From Algibacter lectus (lineage in GTDB: Bacteria; Bacteroidota; Bacteroidia; Flavobacteriales; Flavobacteriaceae): a DNA stretch of 64,000 nucleotides. The DNA lies in assembly GCF_900112395.1 (NCBI RefSeq), contig NZ_FOLN01000003.1, positions 1-64,000 on the forward strand. Direction: 5' to 3'. Position numbers and translations under genes: made by a program. This document shows positions 23,655 to 32,343 of this stretch, piece after piece. Below the pieces are notes generated by a model. It did not search any database. It saw nothing but the letters and a program-made list of their open reading frames with translations, and was not told the DNA's origin. How positions within the stretch are numbered: the stretch's first letter is position 1; each line of letters opens with the position of its first letter.

Positions 23655-23748
23655 TTTAATTGAAGTTTAATAGTTTGTATATATTGAATTATGATTGTTA
23701 GTAATAAATTTAGGGAAATTGTTACAAAGAATGCAGAAAAATAATCTT

Positions 23749-24447
23749 CTAAGTTGTTTGTAAGTGATATTCCGGATAAGTTTCTTCAAGCAATTCTTCA
23801 GATTTTTTAGGAATTAATTCTAGACTAATATAGGCCAATAAGCAGGTAACACTCAATAATACAGATATCACAATAACCAAATATTTTGTTTGATGTAATG
23901 GTGTTGTACTGTTTAATAAATTAATATTGTAATAAATTAAAACCATTCCAAATCCTCCAGCCTGTTTAAAAATTAAATCTTCTAGCAACCATTTTTGCTT
24001 AGAGGCTTTACTTTTCTTTTTAAAATTTCTATTCAACATAAAACTTTTATATGTACACCAAACTGCAAGAATTCCGTAAAAAATATAGATGAAGTATTCA
24101 GAAAACTGAGAAACAAGTAAGGTATAAAAGCAAATGCTTAAAGCCAATGTTATAATTATCTTAGGCAATGAAAACCATATTTTTAACTCGCGCCATAAGT
24201 ATTTAAAATAGCGTTTAGTCATAGCACGTTCTCGATGGATAACCACATCACTAAACCCGTAAACACCAAATTTCTTAAAGGCTTTTTCACGAGCATTTAC
24301 AAAAGACAGATTAGGTTCCTGCTCCCAAATAGCCTCAATATCATTAGCTAAATGATCTACAAGTTCTGTTTGCAAATCGTAATATTCTACAAAATGGTCT
24401 CTTGTAAACTGATACAAATTTTCTATATTCCTTTCGCTAAGTTCCAT
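23749..24447 (-). CDS. Membrane protein paired with PadR regulator
   Basis: A protein of 232 residues from ATG 24447. The N-terminal 90 residues are a charged helical domain (ELSERNIENLYQFTRDHFVE, EYYDLQTELVDHLANDIE) like the cytoplasmic prefix domains found next to PadR-type regulators. The C-terminal part has four or five hydrophobic segments. A TTG at 24474, overlapping the PadR gene by 8 bases, would add nine residues and is possible. The function is unknown. Many PadR regulators control a membrane protein encoded directly downstream, and this pair has that layout, so it is probably the regulator's own target. Confidence 0.68.
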   Translation of the reverse strand: MELSERNIENLYQFTRDHFVEYYDLQTELVDHLANDIEAIWEQEPNLSFVNAREKAFKKFGVYGFSDVVIHRERAMTKRYFKYLWRELKIWFSLPKIIITLALSICFYTLLVSQFSEYFIYIFYGILAVWCTYKSFMLNRNFKKKSKASKQKWLLEDLIFKQAGGFGMVLIYYNINLLNSTTPLHQTKYLVIVISVLLSVTCLLAYISLELIPKKSEELLEETYPEYHLQTT

Positions 24448-24466
24448 GACGTCTAAGGTTTTGTTA

Positions 24467-24805
24467 TTAATCAAATCTAAATTCAGGATTTACCAATGCA
24501 CGCATGGTTTTAATGTAGCGTTCTAGTTCCTCAAGTTTATTAACTGTTTCTTGAGTACCTTGTTCGGTTAATTTGTAATATTTCCGGAGTCTGTTATCGA
24601 CTTTTAAAACCTCAACCTCTAGTAAACCTTCAGCTTCAAGCTTATGTAAAGATGGGTATAAAGCACCTTCGGTAATTTTAAGTTCTCCTTTTGTTATCTC
24701 TTTTACCTTTTGAGTAATTTCATAACCATACATTTTTTCATGCTCGTTTAAAAGCTTTAAAATAATAGTTGAAAGACTGCCTTTATATAATTTTGCGTTT
24801 CCCAT
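24467..24805 (-). CDS. PadR family transcriptional regulator
   Basis: A 112-residue winged-helix regulator: KGSLSTIILKLLNEHEKMYGYEI is the PadR opening, followed by ITEGALYPSLHKLEAEGLLEVE (recognition helix and wing) and a C-terminal dimerisation helix (EQGTQETVNKLEELERYI). PadR proteins are usually repressors of neighbouring membrane or transport genes. I take the ATG at 24805 because it gives the family's normal length; a frame open to 24928 would add 41 residues, crossing the promoter and the start of the divergent gene. A TATATTTG element ends 9 bases before this start, so the message would be nearly leaderless. The membrane protein gene follows closely. Confidence 0.9.
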   Translation of the reverse strand: MGNAKLYKGSLSTIILKLLNEHEKMYGYEITQKVKEITKGELKITEGALYPSLHKLEAEGLLEVEVLKVDNRLRKYYKLTEQGTQETVNKLEELERYIKTMRALVNPEFRFD

Positions 24806-24813
24806 GATTACAT

Positions 24814-24844
24814 CAAATATACATAAATAAGTTATGCATGTAAA
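24814..24844 (-). promoter_or_regulatory. Putative promoter of the padR gene
   Basis: On the minus strand TTTA (24844-24841) and TATATTTG (24821-24814) are 19 bases apart and fit the TTTG/TAnnTTTG pattern. The start codon follows after 8 bases. The site lies in the divergent gap to the reductase gene and could be autoregulated. Confidence 0.6.
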
Positions 24845-24870
24845 ATTTGGTGTTAATTTGTGCCAAAATT

Positions 24871-24902
24871 TTCGGCAAAAACTTAAAGCTTCACTATTTT
24901 TG
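24871..24902 (+). promoter_or_regulatory. Putative promoter of the ferredoxin-type reductase gene
   Basis: TATTTTTG (24895-24902) matches TAnnTTTG, with TTCG (24871-24874) 20 bases upstream as an approximate -33 element. The ATG at 24919 follows after 16 bases. Confidence 0.55.
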
Positions 24903-24918
24903 TTAAAAATTAATATCC

Positions 24919-25977
24919 ATGTCATCATTTCATAAACTTTCAGTTAAAAGCATAAATAGAGAAACAGAAAAATCTATTAGCATTGCTTTCAACTTACCAG
25001 AAAATTTAAAAGAAACTTTTTCGTTTTCTGCAGGACAGTACATTACTTTAAAAACCGAAATTAACGGTAATGAAATACGTCGCGATTATTCGTTATGTGT
25101 TTCACCTAAAAGCGGAGAACTTAAAGTTGCTGTAAAAGAAGTGAAAGATGGTACTTTTTCGGCTTATGCTAATAACACTTTAAAAGTTGGTGACACTCTA
25201 GAAGTTGCACCTCCAAAAGGTCGTTTTACCTTTACGCCTAACGATAGTAAAACTAAAAACATAGCCGTTTTTGCTGCTGGTAGTGGTATAACCCCTATTT
25301 TAAGTATTATAAAATGTGCTTTAGAAGAAGAAAAACTAAGCAAAGTAATATTAGTTTACGGTAATAAAACTACCGCAGACACAATGTTTTTTGATGAAAT
25401 ATTAGAACTTCAACATGCTTACAAAGATCGTTTTTCAGTTCAATTTGTATTTAGCCAACAAGATGAAGAGGATGCTATTTTTGGAAGAATAGAAAAAAGC
25501 ACTGTAAACTACGTTATTAAAAACAAGCATAAACACGTTGAAGTTGACGCTTTTTACCTTTGTGGACCAGAAGCTATGATCCACATGGTGAAAGATGTTT
25601 TAACTGAACATGATATTGATGAAAACCGCATTCATTTCGAACTTTTTAAAGCTTCGAAACCTGCTGAAATTGAATTAGATGCTACAGTTTCTAACGGAAA
25701 AACAAAAATTACCGTTACTGTTGACGACGAAAGTACAACTTTTGAAATGTCGCAGAAACAAACCATTCTTGAAGCAGCTTTAGATGAAGATTTAGATGCG
25801 CCTTACTCTTGCCAAGGCGGAATTTGCAGCAGTTGCTTAGCACGTATTACAGAAGGCGAAGCCACTATGCGCCAAAACAATATTTTAACTGAAAGTGAAG
25901 TTGCCGAAGGTTTAATTTTAACGTGCCAAGCCCACCCTACAACAAACTCTATTACGGTAGATTTTGATGACGTTTAA
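24919..25977 (+). CDS. FAD-dependent oxidoreductase with 2Fe-2S ferredoxin domain (PaaE-like)
   Basis: A 352-residue electron-transfer protein. Order: FAD-binding barrel (about 5-105, with RRDYSLC, the R-x-Y-S flavin motif), NAD(P)-binding domain (about 110-235, with FAAGSGITPILSI and YLCGPEAMI), and a C-terminal plant-type ferredoxin domain (about 265-352) with the cluster cysteines in YSCQGGICSSCLARI and LTCQAH (C-x4-C-x2-C then C). This is the layout of PaaE, the reductase of phenylacetyl-CoA epoxidase, and of related oxygenase reductases. No oxygenase genes are adjacent, so the electron acceptor is unknown. It is divergent from padR, sharing a 113-base promoter region. Confidence 0.93.
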   Translation: MSSFHKLSVKSINRETEKSISIAFNLPENLKETFSFSAGQYITLKTEINGNEIRRDYSLCVSPKSGELKVAVKEVKDGTFSAYANNTLKVGDTLEVAPPKGRFTFTPNDSKTKNIAVFAAGSGITPILSIIKCALEEEKLSKVILVYGNKTTADTMFFDEILELQHAYKDRFSVQFVFSQQDEEDAIFGRIEKSTVNYVIKNKHKHVEVDAFYLCGPEAMIHMVKDVLTEHDIDENRIHFELFKASKPAEIELDATVSNGKTKITVTVDDESTTFEMSQKQTILEAALDEDLDAPYSCQGGICSSCLARITEGEATMRQNNILTESEVAEGLILTCQAHPTTNSITVDFDDV

Positions 25978-25992
25978 AAACAGAACACATTA

Positions 25993-26481
25993 ATGGTTCA
26001 CCTAATTGTTGGAAATACAGGATCGGGGAAAACAACCTATGCACAAAATTTAAAAGCAAAAACAAACGCTATTGTTTTTTCTATTGATAAGTGGAACAAC
26101 ACCTTATTTCTTCCTGATAAAAAAGCAACCGATGGATTAGATTGGTTTTTGGAACGTATTGAGCGTTCTGAAATTATGATTTTAGATTTAATACATCAAT
26201 TAGAACAAGCAGGAATCGACTCCATTTTAGACCTAGGGCTTGCAAAATTTGAACACCGCGAAAAATTCAGAGTTTTTTGTACTGAACATAATTATCAAAT
26301 AACCACTCATTTTCTAGACATTCCCAAAGCCATAAGACTCGAACGCGTTTTAAAACGCAATACCGAAAAAGGAAATACTTTTGAATTTGAAGTAAGCAAA
26401 ACTGATTTTGATTTTATGGAAACTTGGTTTGAAACTCCAACCACTATCGAACTGAAAGACAGCATTATAATTCACGAATAG
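25993..26481 (+). CDS. P-loop ATPase / small-molecule kinase-like protein
   Basis: A 162-residue P-loop protein: Walker A IVGNTGSGKTTYA at about residues 5-17, then FSIDKWNNTLF (an acidic residue after strand 2, as in the polynucleotide kinase and zeta-toxin type), IDSILDLGLAKFEHREKFR and a lid-like RLERVLKRNTEKG. The size and motifs fit the small AAA_33-type kinase group that phosphorylates small molecules or nucleotides; no antitoxin partner is next to it, so a zeta-type toxin is not favoured. It lies 15 bases after the reductase gene and 28 before the HPP gene, likely one operon. Substrate unknown. Confidence 0.8.
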   Translation: MVHLIVGNTGSGKTTYAQNLKAKTNAIVFSIDKWNNTLFLPDKKATDGLDWFLERIERSEIMILDLIHQLEQAGIDSILDLGLAKFEHREKFRVFCTEHNYQITTHFLDIPKAIRLERVLKRNTEKGNTFEFEVSKTDFDFMETWFETPTTIELKDSIIIHE

Positions 26482-26509
26482 AATCCCCTGTTTTGGTATT
26501 TAAACCATT

Positions 26510-27115
26510 ATGAGTAAAACAAAACGCATTGGTCAAAAAATTAAACGTAATGCTCGAATTTCGAAATATATAATCTACAAAGAAACCCTAGTAGATTACA
26601 GAGAGAAATTTTGGTCGTTTATTGGTGCTTTTACGGGTATTGGACTTATAGCCTTTATTCAATCGAAATACTTATTAGAAACTGAAAACATGTTTCTTAT
26701 TGGCTCATTTGGTGCATCGAGCGTATTAGTGTTTGGAGCCATACAAAGCCCGTTAGCACAACCCCGAAACGTTATTGGCGGACAAATAATTTCGGCATTG
26801 ATTGGTGTTACTATAGCTAAGTTTATACCTGATATTATTTGGCTTACCGCACCGCTAGCCGTAGCAACATCTATAATTGCCATGCAGTTTACAAAAACCT
26901 TACATCCTCCAGGTGGAGCCACTGCTCTTATTGCTATTATAGGTACTGAAAACATAAAAAACTTAGGATATTTTTATGTTTTGTCCCCTGTTTTATCAGG
27001 TTCACTTACCTTATTAGTTGTTGCACTAATATTTAATAACATGACTAAACATAGGTCTTACCCAACAAACGGTAGCTTAACAAATGCATTTAAAAGTAAA
27101 GGATTAAAAGGTTAA
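26510..27115 (+). CDS. HPP family membrane protein
   Basis: A 201-residue protein with a basic N-terminus and four or five hydrophobic helices. It carries the HPP signature in FTKTLHPPGGATALIAIIG (about residues 127-145) and FGASSVLVFGAIQSPLAQPRNVIGGQ, both typical of the HPP family. Some HPP proteins (in cyanobacteria and plants) take up or move nitrite; the role in heterotrophs is not settled. It follows a P-loop kinase by 28 bases. A 529-base gene-free gap separates it from the SusC gene. Confidence 0.88.
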   Translation: MSKTKRIGQKIKRNARISKYIIYKETLVDYREKFWSFIGAFTGIGLIAFIQSKYLLETENMFLIGSFGASSVLVFGAIQSPLAQPRNVIGGQIISALIGVTIAKFIPDIIWLTAPLAVATSIIAMQFTKTLHPPGGATALIAIIGTENIKNLGYFYVLSPVLSGSLTLLVVALIFNNMTKHRSYPTNGSLTNAFKSKGLKG

Positions 27116-27644
27116 CGGTAAAAACGGGTTAGATACTGTTCTTTATTTTTGTGATTATAGTATCCTAGCTTCTACTTCCTTAATAGTTTTTGTTTTTAAT
27201 TAACATCAACGCTTGTCTTACAAAAACTATATTCGTTTTATACATATATGCTAATAAACAGATATTTAAAATTATTTTTGAAGGAAATTTCAACTAGACA
27301 AATGCTTACATACTTCACTTTTCATTTTAATCAGGAACTTAAAAAACCTCATTAAACATTAAGACGCTCTAAGTTCTTCTACAATATTATACCAAACTCA
27401 GGTTCTACAAAAAAGCTTAACATTTCCTCTTCAAGAAAACGGTAAACAACCTAGTTTAACCTAAAAACAGTTATACATACAAAAACATCTGTTTCCAGAA
27501 AAAAAACATATGTTATACTCCTAATAGTCAGATATTCTGTACTTGCATAGTATAACTATAGTATCAGTGATATTAAAAAAATAACCACTCATTTTTAAAC
27601 CAAAATGCACTGAACCAAAAATAGTATAACTAAACTAAACAATT
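27116..27644 (+). other. Gene-free region upstream of susC
   Basis: This 529-base AT-rich gap holds no convincing gene. A 12-base direct repeat, ATAGTATAACTA, occurs at 27547-27558 and 27621-27632 (74 bases apart), the second copy ending 12 bases before the susC ATG. Both are part of near-palindromic TATAGT/ACTATA-type sequence and might be regulator binding sites. I saw no exact TAnnTTTG promoter in the last 150 bases. No sigma factor/anti-sigma pair or hybrid sensor is encoded next to it. Confidence 0.45.
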
Positions 27645-30600
27645 ATGAAAAACAAAATTACCAAGTTATTTAAACGAAGCTTCTTACTCGGGGTTTTACT
27701 CTTATTTATGGGCTTTCATGAAGCTAAAGCGCAACAAACCATTTCCGGTACTGTTGTAGATCAATCTGGCATAGGTGTTCCAGGAGCAAATGTTCTAGTA
27801 AAAGGAACTTCAAAAGGAGCAGTTACCGATTTTGATGGTAATTTCACTATCAATGCAAAAACTACAGATGTATTAGAGATTTCATTTCTTGGGTACATAA
27901 AGCAAATGGTTACTGTAGGAAACCAAACGTCTATTAAAGTTACTATGGCCGAAGACTCATCACAACTAGATGAAGTTGTCGTTATAGGTTATGGTACTGC
28001 AAGAAAAAGTGATCTAACAGGTGCCGTTTCACAAGTATCTGCAAAATCTTTTGAAAAACAACCACTAACAAGAGTAGAAGACGCCCTGTCTGGTAGAGCT
28101 GCTGGGGTAACCGTATCGAAACAAGGAGGAGCTCCTGGAGCCGCCATTAAAGTAAGAGTTCGTGGTGTTAACTCCATAAACCAAGACAATAGCCCTTTGG
28201 TTGTTATTGACGGTATTATTGGAGGTGATTTGAGTACAATTAACCCGAATGACATTGCTACCATGGATGTATTAAAAGATGCTTCTGCTACGGCCATATA
28301 CGGTTCTCGAGGTGCCAATGGTGTTATTATGGTCACTACAAAAAAGGGTAAAGGAAAATCAAAAATAAATGTGGATTATTTCACAACTATTTCAAAAGTA
28401 CCTGAATACCTACCTGTTCTTGGAGCTGCAGATTTCGCAAGAATTGAAAACAGTAGAAGAATACGTGTTGGTGGCTCTGGAATCTTTACAGATGCAGACA
28501 TTAGCAACCTAGAATCTACGGGAGGTACAGACTACCAAAGAGAGATATTCCAAACAGGGATTTCTAACAACATCCAACTTTCTGCTAGTGGTTCTGAAGG
28601 AAATATGAACTACTTCCTTTCTGGAAATTATGTTAACCAAGATGGTATTATAAAAAATACAGGCTATGAAAGATATGCTTTACGTGCTAATATAAACACA
28701 AACATATCAGACAAACTTAAAGTTGGTTTAAACATTTTCACTACAAGAGCAACAACTACAAATGACATTGTTGACTTAAATAGATTTCAAGGTAGCTTAG
28801 TGGTTAAAGCACTTACTTGGGATCCAACAACACCAATATTTGATGCCAACGGTAATTACAATAGGTTCTCGCTAAATGCGTTAGCCTCATTAAATCAAAA
28901 TCCGGTTGAGGACATAAATACTGCTGATATTCAAAATGTAAATGATAGGCTTAACGCCAATTTCAACTTAACATATGATATAACTGATAATTTAAGCTAT
29001 ACTTTACTCGCAGGTGCTACTACTATTAATTCTGGAACTGAATCTTATAAATTAGATCATCCATTAAATGATGTGTCTTTTGGAAATACTAAAAGAACCA
29101 TACATCAAATAAGTAATGTGTTTACATGGAGCAAAGTATTTGCTGATAAGCACGATGTGAAAGCAACTGGTGTTTATGAATTTTCAGGTTTTGAAGATAA
29201 ATGGAATGCCTATAACGGGAATGATTTATCATTACCATTAGGATACTACTTGGGAGAACTTGCCGCAGCAAGAAATTTCAATAATAATTTTACTAAATCA
29301 TCCATTGAATCTCTAATGGGTAGAGTAGAATATAATTTTGATCAAAAGTTTTTCCTAACAGGTACTGTACGTTCCGATTCATCTTCTAAATTCCGTGAAG
29401 GAAAACGAAATGGTATTTTCCCTTCTTTATCTGCTAAATATAGTTTTAACAATATATTAGAAGATGGTAATGTACTAACCGGGTTGAGTCTTCGTGCTGG
29501 ATGGGGACAAGTAGGTAACGAGAATGTTGCACCTTATACCACATTTCCAACCATAACAATAAATAGCACATATGCTTTTGATGGTGCCAATGTTGTTCCT
29601 GGATCTGCTCCTGATGGTTATGGAAATCCAGATTTAACCTGGGAAACTACAACGCAAACCAACGTAGGTGTAGACCTTGGCTTATTTAATGGTGGAGCAA
29701 ACATATCATTAGATTACTACAATAAAACAACAGAAGACCTACTATTAGATGTCCCTGTACCAGACACCAACGGAGGAGGTTTCATTACTCAAAATATTGG
29801 CGAAATTGAAAATAAAGGTTTCGATATCTCTATTACTAGCACTATTATAAACAATGATAATTTTAATTGGAATTCTACCTTAACATTCTCTCACGTTAAA
29901 AATAAAATAGTAGACTTAGGTGGTGTTGATGAAATTCAAGGATCTTTTGAAAGTGTAGATGGAAAACAACGCTACTGGAACAGAATACAGGTTGGAGAAC
30001 CTATTGGACAATTTTGGGGAACTACTTTTCTTGGCACATGGAAATCTACCGATAACATCCCTGTGGATGCCTCATCAGGCAACCCAATTGCTGTTCCAGG
30101 TGATGCCAAATATTTATTAGATGAAGATAATAATTTAGTTTTTGGCAATATAGGTAATGGAACACCAGACACTTTTTGGGGATTTAATAATACGCTTACT
30201 TACAAAAGTTGGGATTTAAACATACTTTTTCAAGGTGTTAGCGGGTTTGATGTATTAAACGCCGTTCAAGGTATTATTGTTGGTAATACGGGTAACCAAA
30301 GAAGTTTCTTAGCCGCTGACCAAGTTAACCAATGGACATCTACAAACGAAACAGATATTCCTGCTGGAGGTTTAAATGAAATTGGATCTACTAGATATGT
30401 TGAAAAAGGAGATTTCATTAGATTAAGCAACCTTTCATTAGGTTACACATTCGATAATGTGGTTGATTCTATTGATTATTTAAAACTATACGCTTCTGGT
30501 CAAAACTTATTATTAATTACTGATTATTCGGGTTATGACCCTGAACATACATCTAAACCAGCAAGTGCAGACGCAGGAGGTAATGTTGATACTGCTGCAG

Positions 30601-30665
30601 GTATTAATGTTGGAGCGTATCCAAACCCACGCACCTTCTCTATTGGTGTGAAAATTGGATTTTAA
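27645..30665 (+). CDS. SusC/RagA family TonB-dependent outer-membrane transporter
   Basis: A 1006-residue outer-membrane protein. Signal peptide to about residue 29 (EAKAQ), carboxypeptidase-regulatory-like domain (about 30-110, ISGTVVDQSGIGVPGANVLV), the SusC TonB-box region DEVVVIGYGTARKSDLTGAVSQV, plug domain (about 120-230, with SINQDNSPLVVIDG and YGSRGANGVIMVTTKKG, the SusC/RagA hallmark), and a C-terminal 22-strand barrel ending YPNPRTFSIGVKIGF. No N-terminal STN domain, so no direct anti-sigma signalling. SusC imports a large ligand captured by SusD using TonB energy. The susD gene follows after 33 bases. The substrate is unknown; no glycoside hydrolase is nearby. Confidence 0.96.
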   Translation: MKNKITKLFKRSFLLGVLLLFMGFHEAKAQQTISGTVVDQSGIGVPGANVLVKGTSKGAVTDFDGNFTINAKTTDVLEISFLGYIKQMVTVGNQTSIKVTMAEDSSQLDEVVVIGYGTARKSDLTGAVSQVSAKSFEKQPLTRVEDALSGRAAGVTVSKQGGAPGAAIKVRVRGVNSINQDNSPLVVIDGIIGGDLSTINPNDIATMDVLKDASATAIYGSRGANGVIMVTTKKGKGKSKINVDYFTTISKVPEYLPVLGAADFARIENSRRIRVGGSGIFTDADISNLESTGGTDYQREIFQTGISNNIQLSASGSEGNMNYFLSGNYVNQDGIIKNTGYERYALRANINTNISDKLKVGLNIFTTRATTTNDIVDLNRFQGSLVVKALTWDPTTPIFDANGNYNRFSLNALASLNQNPVEDINTADIQNVNDRLNANFNLTYDITDNLSYTLLAGATTINSGTESYKLDHPLNDVSFGNTKRTIHQISNVFTWSKVFADKHDVKATGVYEFSGFEDKWNAYNGNDLSLPLGYYLGELAAARNFNNNFTKSSIESLMGRVEYNFDQKFFLTGTVRSDSSSKFREGKRNGIFPSLSAKYSFNNILEDGNVLTGLSLRAGWGQVGNENVAPYTTFPTITINSTYAFDGANVVPGSAPDGYGNPDLTWETTTQTNVGVDLGLFNGGANISLDYYNKTTEDLLLDVPVPDTNGGGFITQNIGEIENKGFDISITSTIINNDNFNWNSTLTFSHVKNKIVDLGGVDEIQGSFESVDGKQRYWNRIQVGEPIGQFWGTTFLGTWKSTDNIPVDASSGNPIAVPGDAKYLLDEDNNLVFGNIGNGTPDTFWGFNNTLTYKSWDLNILFQGVSGFDVLNAVQGIIVGNTGNQRSFLAADQVNQWTSTNETDIPAGGLNEIGSTRYVEKGDFIRLSNLSLGYTFDNVVDSIDYLKLYASGQNLLLITDYSGYDPEHTSKPASADAGGNVDTAAGINVGAYPNPRTFSIGVKIGF

Positions 30666-30698
30666 AAATAAATATCAAAAAAATATAAATTACAAATT

Positions 30699-32228
30699 AT
30701 GAAAAACATTAAATTTTTCAATCTGACAAATGCAAAGATGCTATCTGCATTTATTCTATTGTCAGTATTATCAATACAAAGTTGCGCAGATTTAGATGAA
30801 GACCCAACCCTTTCGAGGTTGGCTCCAGGTCAATACACGCTTCAAGAAGAATTAGAACTTGGTGTAACCGGTATTTATTCTCGTTTAAGAAATGCATCAC
30901 AATGGTCTACCTTTTTTGTTAACGGTTGGTCCGGCGATGATATTACTACACATCGTGTAAGTAATAAAGAAGATTTTAGAGAGTTCGATCAACGCTCAAT
31001 AGCTCCTACTAATGGAAGAATTTCTTCAAATTGGAGAGATATCTACGCTATGGTTAGGGCCGCAAATAATGTACTTGAAAGTTCTGAAGGTTTACAATTA
31101 ACCGATCAAGATGCCCAAAATAGATTACTTGGAGAAATTTATTTTTTAAGAGGAACTATGTTTTTTCACTTAACTAGAATACATGGTGCTATTCCTTTAC
31201 CATTAACTTCTATTCCCGATTTCGAAATTGGACTATCTACACAAGAGGAAGTTTATGCTCAAATAGAAGCAGATTTATTACAAGCTGAAACACTATTACC
31301 AGCTGTTTATCCAAATGTACAGCCTGGTGCTCCTCGTCCAAATTCCGGATCTGCAAGAGCTTTACTAGCACGTTTATACCTTGACTGGGCTGGGTTTCCT
31401 GCGAAAGACACATCTAAATATGAACAAGCAGCAACAAGTGCACAAACCGTAATGAATAATGCATCTTCTCATGGTTTTGCTTTAGTTGATGATTTAGAAG
31501 ACTTATGGTTGCTCTCAAATAGATTTAATAACGAAAGTATATGGACTATAGCTTATAATAAAGCTAGCGAATTGCATAACCGTAAATATGGTAAATTAGG
31601 TAACCCATCAGATGTTGGTGGTTGGCAAGAAACTTTTGCTGAAATTAGATTTTTTGAAGATTTCCCTGAAGGCCCACGTAAAGAAGCAACATATAGAACT
31701 GATGGCGTATGGGGCAATTGGGAAAATTTTACAGATCAAGCAACACCTGTATTCAAAAAAATAGCAGGTCCAGAAGGTGATATCCCACTATCTGATTTCA
31801 ATACGGATAGAAATGATTTTTATATGAGATATGCTGAAGTATTATTAATTTATGCTGAAGCATCAGGTCGTTCTGGAAATGTTACTCCTGCATCTTGGGA
31901 AGCCCTTAACAAAATTAGAAGAAGAGCTGCTGGATTACCGTACAACACAGCAAATGCTTCGGTAGATTTAACTAGTGGAGATATCGCAGAATTAGCATTC
32001 ATGGAACGTAAATGGGAATTTGCAGGTGAATGGATAAGATGGAACGATTTGGTTAGAACGGAACGCGTTCAACAAGCCCTGTCTAACAGAGACCCACAAG
32101 TATCCCGTAATTCTAGCGGAGTCCTTTTAGACGTTCAAAATCCTATTTTAGGATCTTTAGGTACCGACAATTATTTTGCTCCTATTCCGCAAAATGAGGT
32201 TGATTTAAATCCTAATTTAAAAAAATAG
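30699..32228 (+). CDS. RagB/SusD family nutrient-binding lipoprotein
   Basis: A 509-residue surface lipoprotein with lipobox SIQSC (Cys29). SusD-family features: helical N-terminal domain with TPR-like units (NRLLGEIYFLRGTMFFHLTRIHGAIPLPL, the central SusD motif), and the C-terminal signature YMRYAEVLLIYAEASGRSG, then ALNKIRRRAAGLP and FMERKWEFAGEWIRWNDLVR. It binds the ligand and acts as the lid of the SusC barrel. It lies 33 bases after susC. A terminator-like hairpin lies 22 bases after its stop, before the large UnbV lipoprotein. Confidence 0.96.
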   Translation: MKNIKFFNLTNAKMLSAFILLSVLSIQSCADLDEDPTLSRLAPGQYTLQEELELGVTGIYSRLRNASQWSTFFVNGWSGDDITTHRVSNKEDFREFDQRSIAPTNGRISSNWRDIYAMVRAANNVLESSEGLQLTDQDAQNRLLGEIYFLRGTMFFHLTRIHGAIPLPLTSIPDFEIGLSTQEEVYAQIEADLLQAETLLPAVYPNVQPGAPRPNSGSARALLARLYLDWAGFPAKDTSKYEQAATSAQTVMNNASSHGFALVDDLEDLWLLSNRFNNESIWTIAYNKASELHNRKYGKLGNPSDVGGWQETFAEIRFFEDFPEGPRKEATYRTDGVWGNWENFTDQATPVFKKIAGPEGDIPLSDFNTDRNDFYMRYAEVLLIYAEASGRSGNVTPASWEALNKIRRRAAGLPYNTANASVDLTSGDIAELAFMERKWEFAGEWIRWNDLVRTERVQQALSNRDPQVSRNSSGVLLDVQNPILGSLGTDNYFAPIPQNEVDLNPNLKK

Positions 32229-32250
32229 TTTATTTATTTATTTTAGTTTA

Positions 32251-32288
32251 AAAAGCGGTAAGAAATTAGTACTCCTTATCGCTTTTTT
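32251..32288 (+). terminator. Terminator after susD
   Basis: AAAAGCGGTAAG (32251-32262) pairs with CTTATCGCTTTT (32275-32286) with one G-T pair, followed by TT. It may end or attenuate the susCD transcript before the downstream lipoprotein gene. Confidence 0.7.
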
Positions 32289-32343
32289 ATTTTCTAACTT
32301 ACCCAATTATGTTTTTATAATTATTAACAAATTTTCTCAAAAA

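Noticed and set aside
24806-24928. Extended PadR start giving 153 residues
   Set aside because: The extension runs through a TATATTTG promoter element and over the start of the divergent reductase gene; the family start is at the MGNAKLYKG methionine (24805).
25993-26481. Zeta-type toxin of a toxin-antitoxin pair
   Set aside because: It has a P-loop kinase fold, but no small antitoxin gene is adjacent and it sits in an operon with a reductase and HPP protein.
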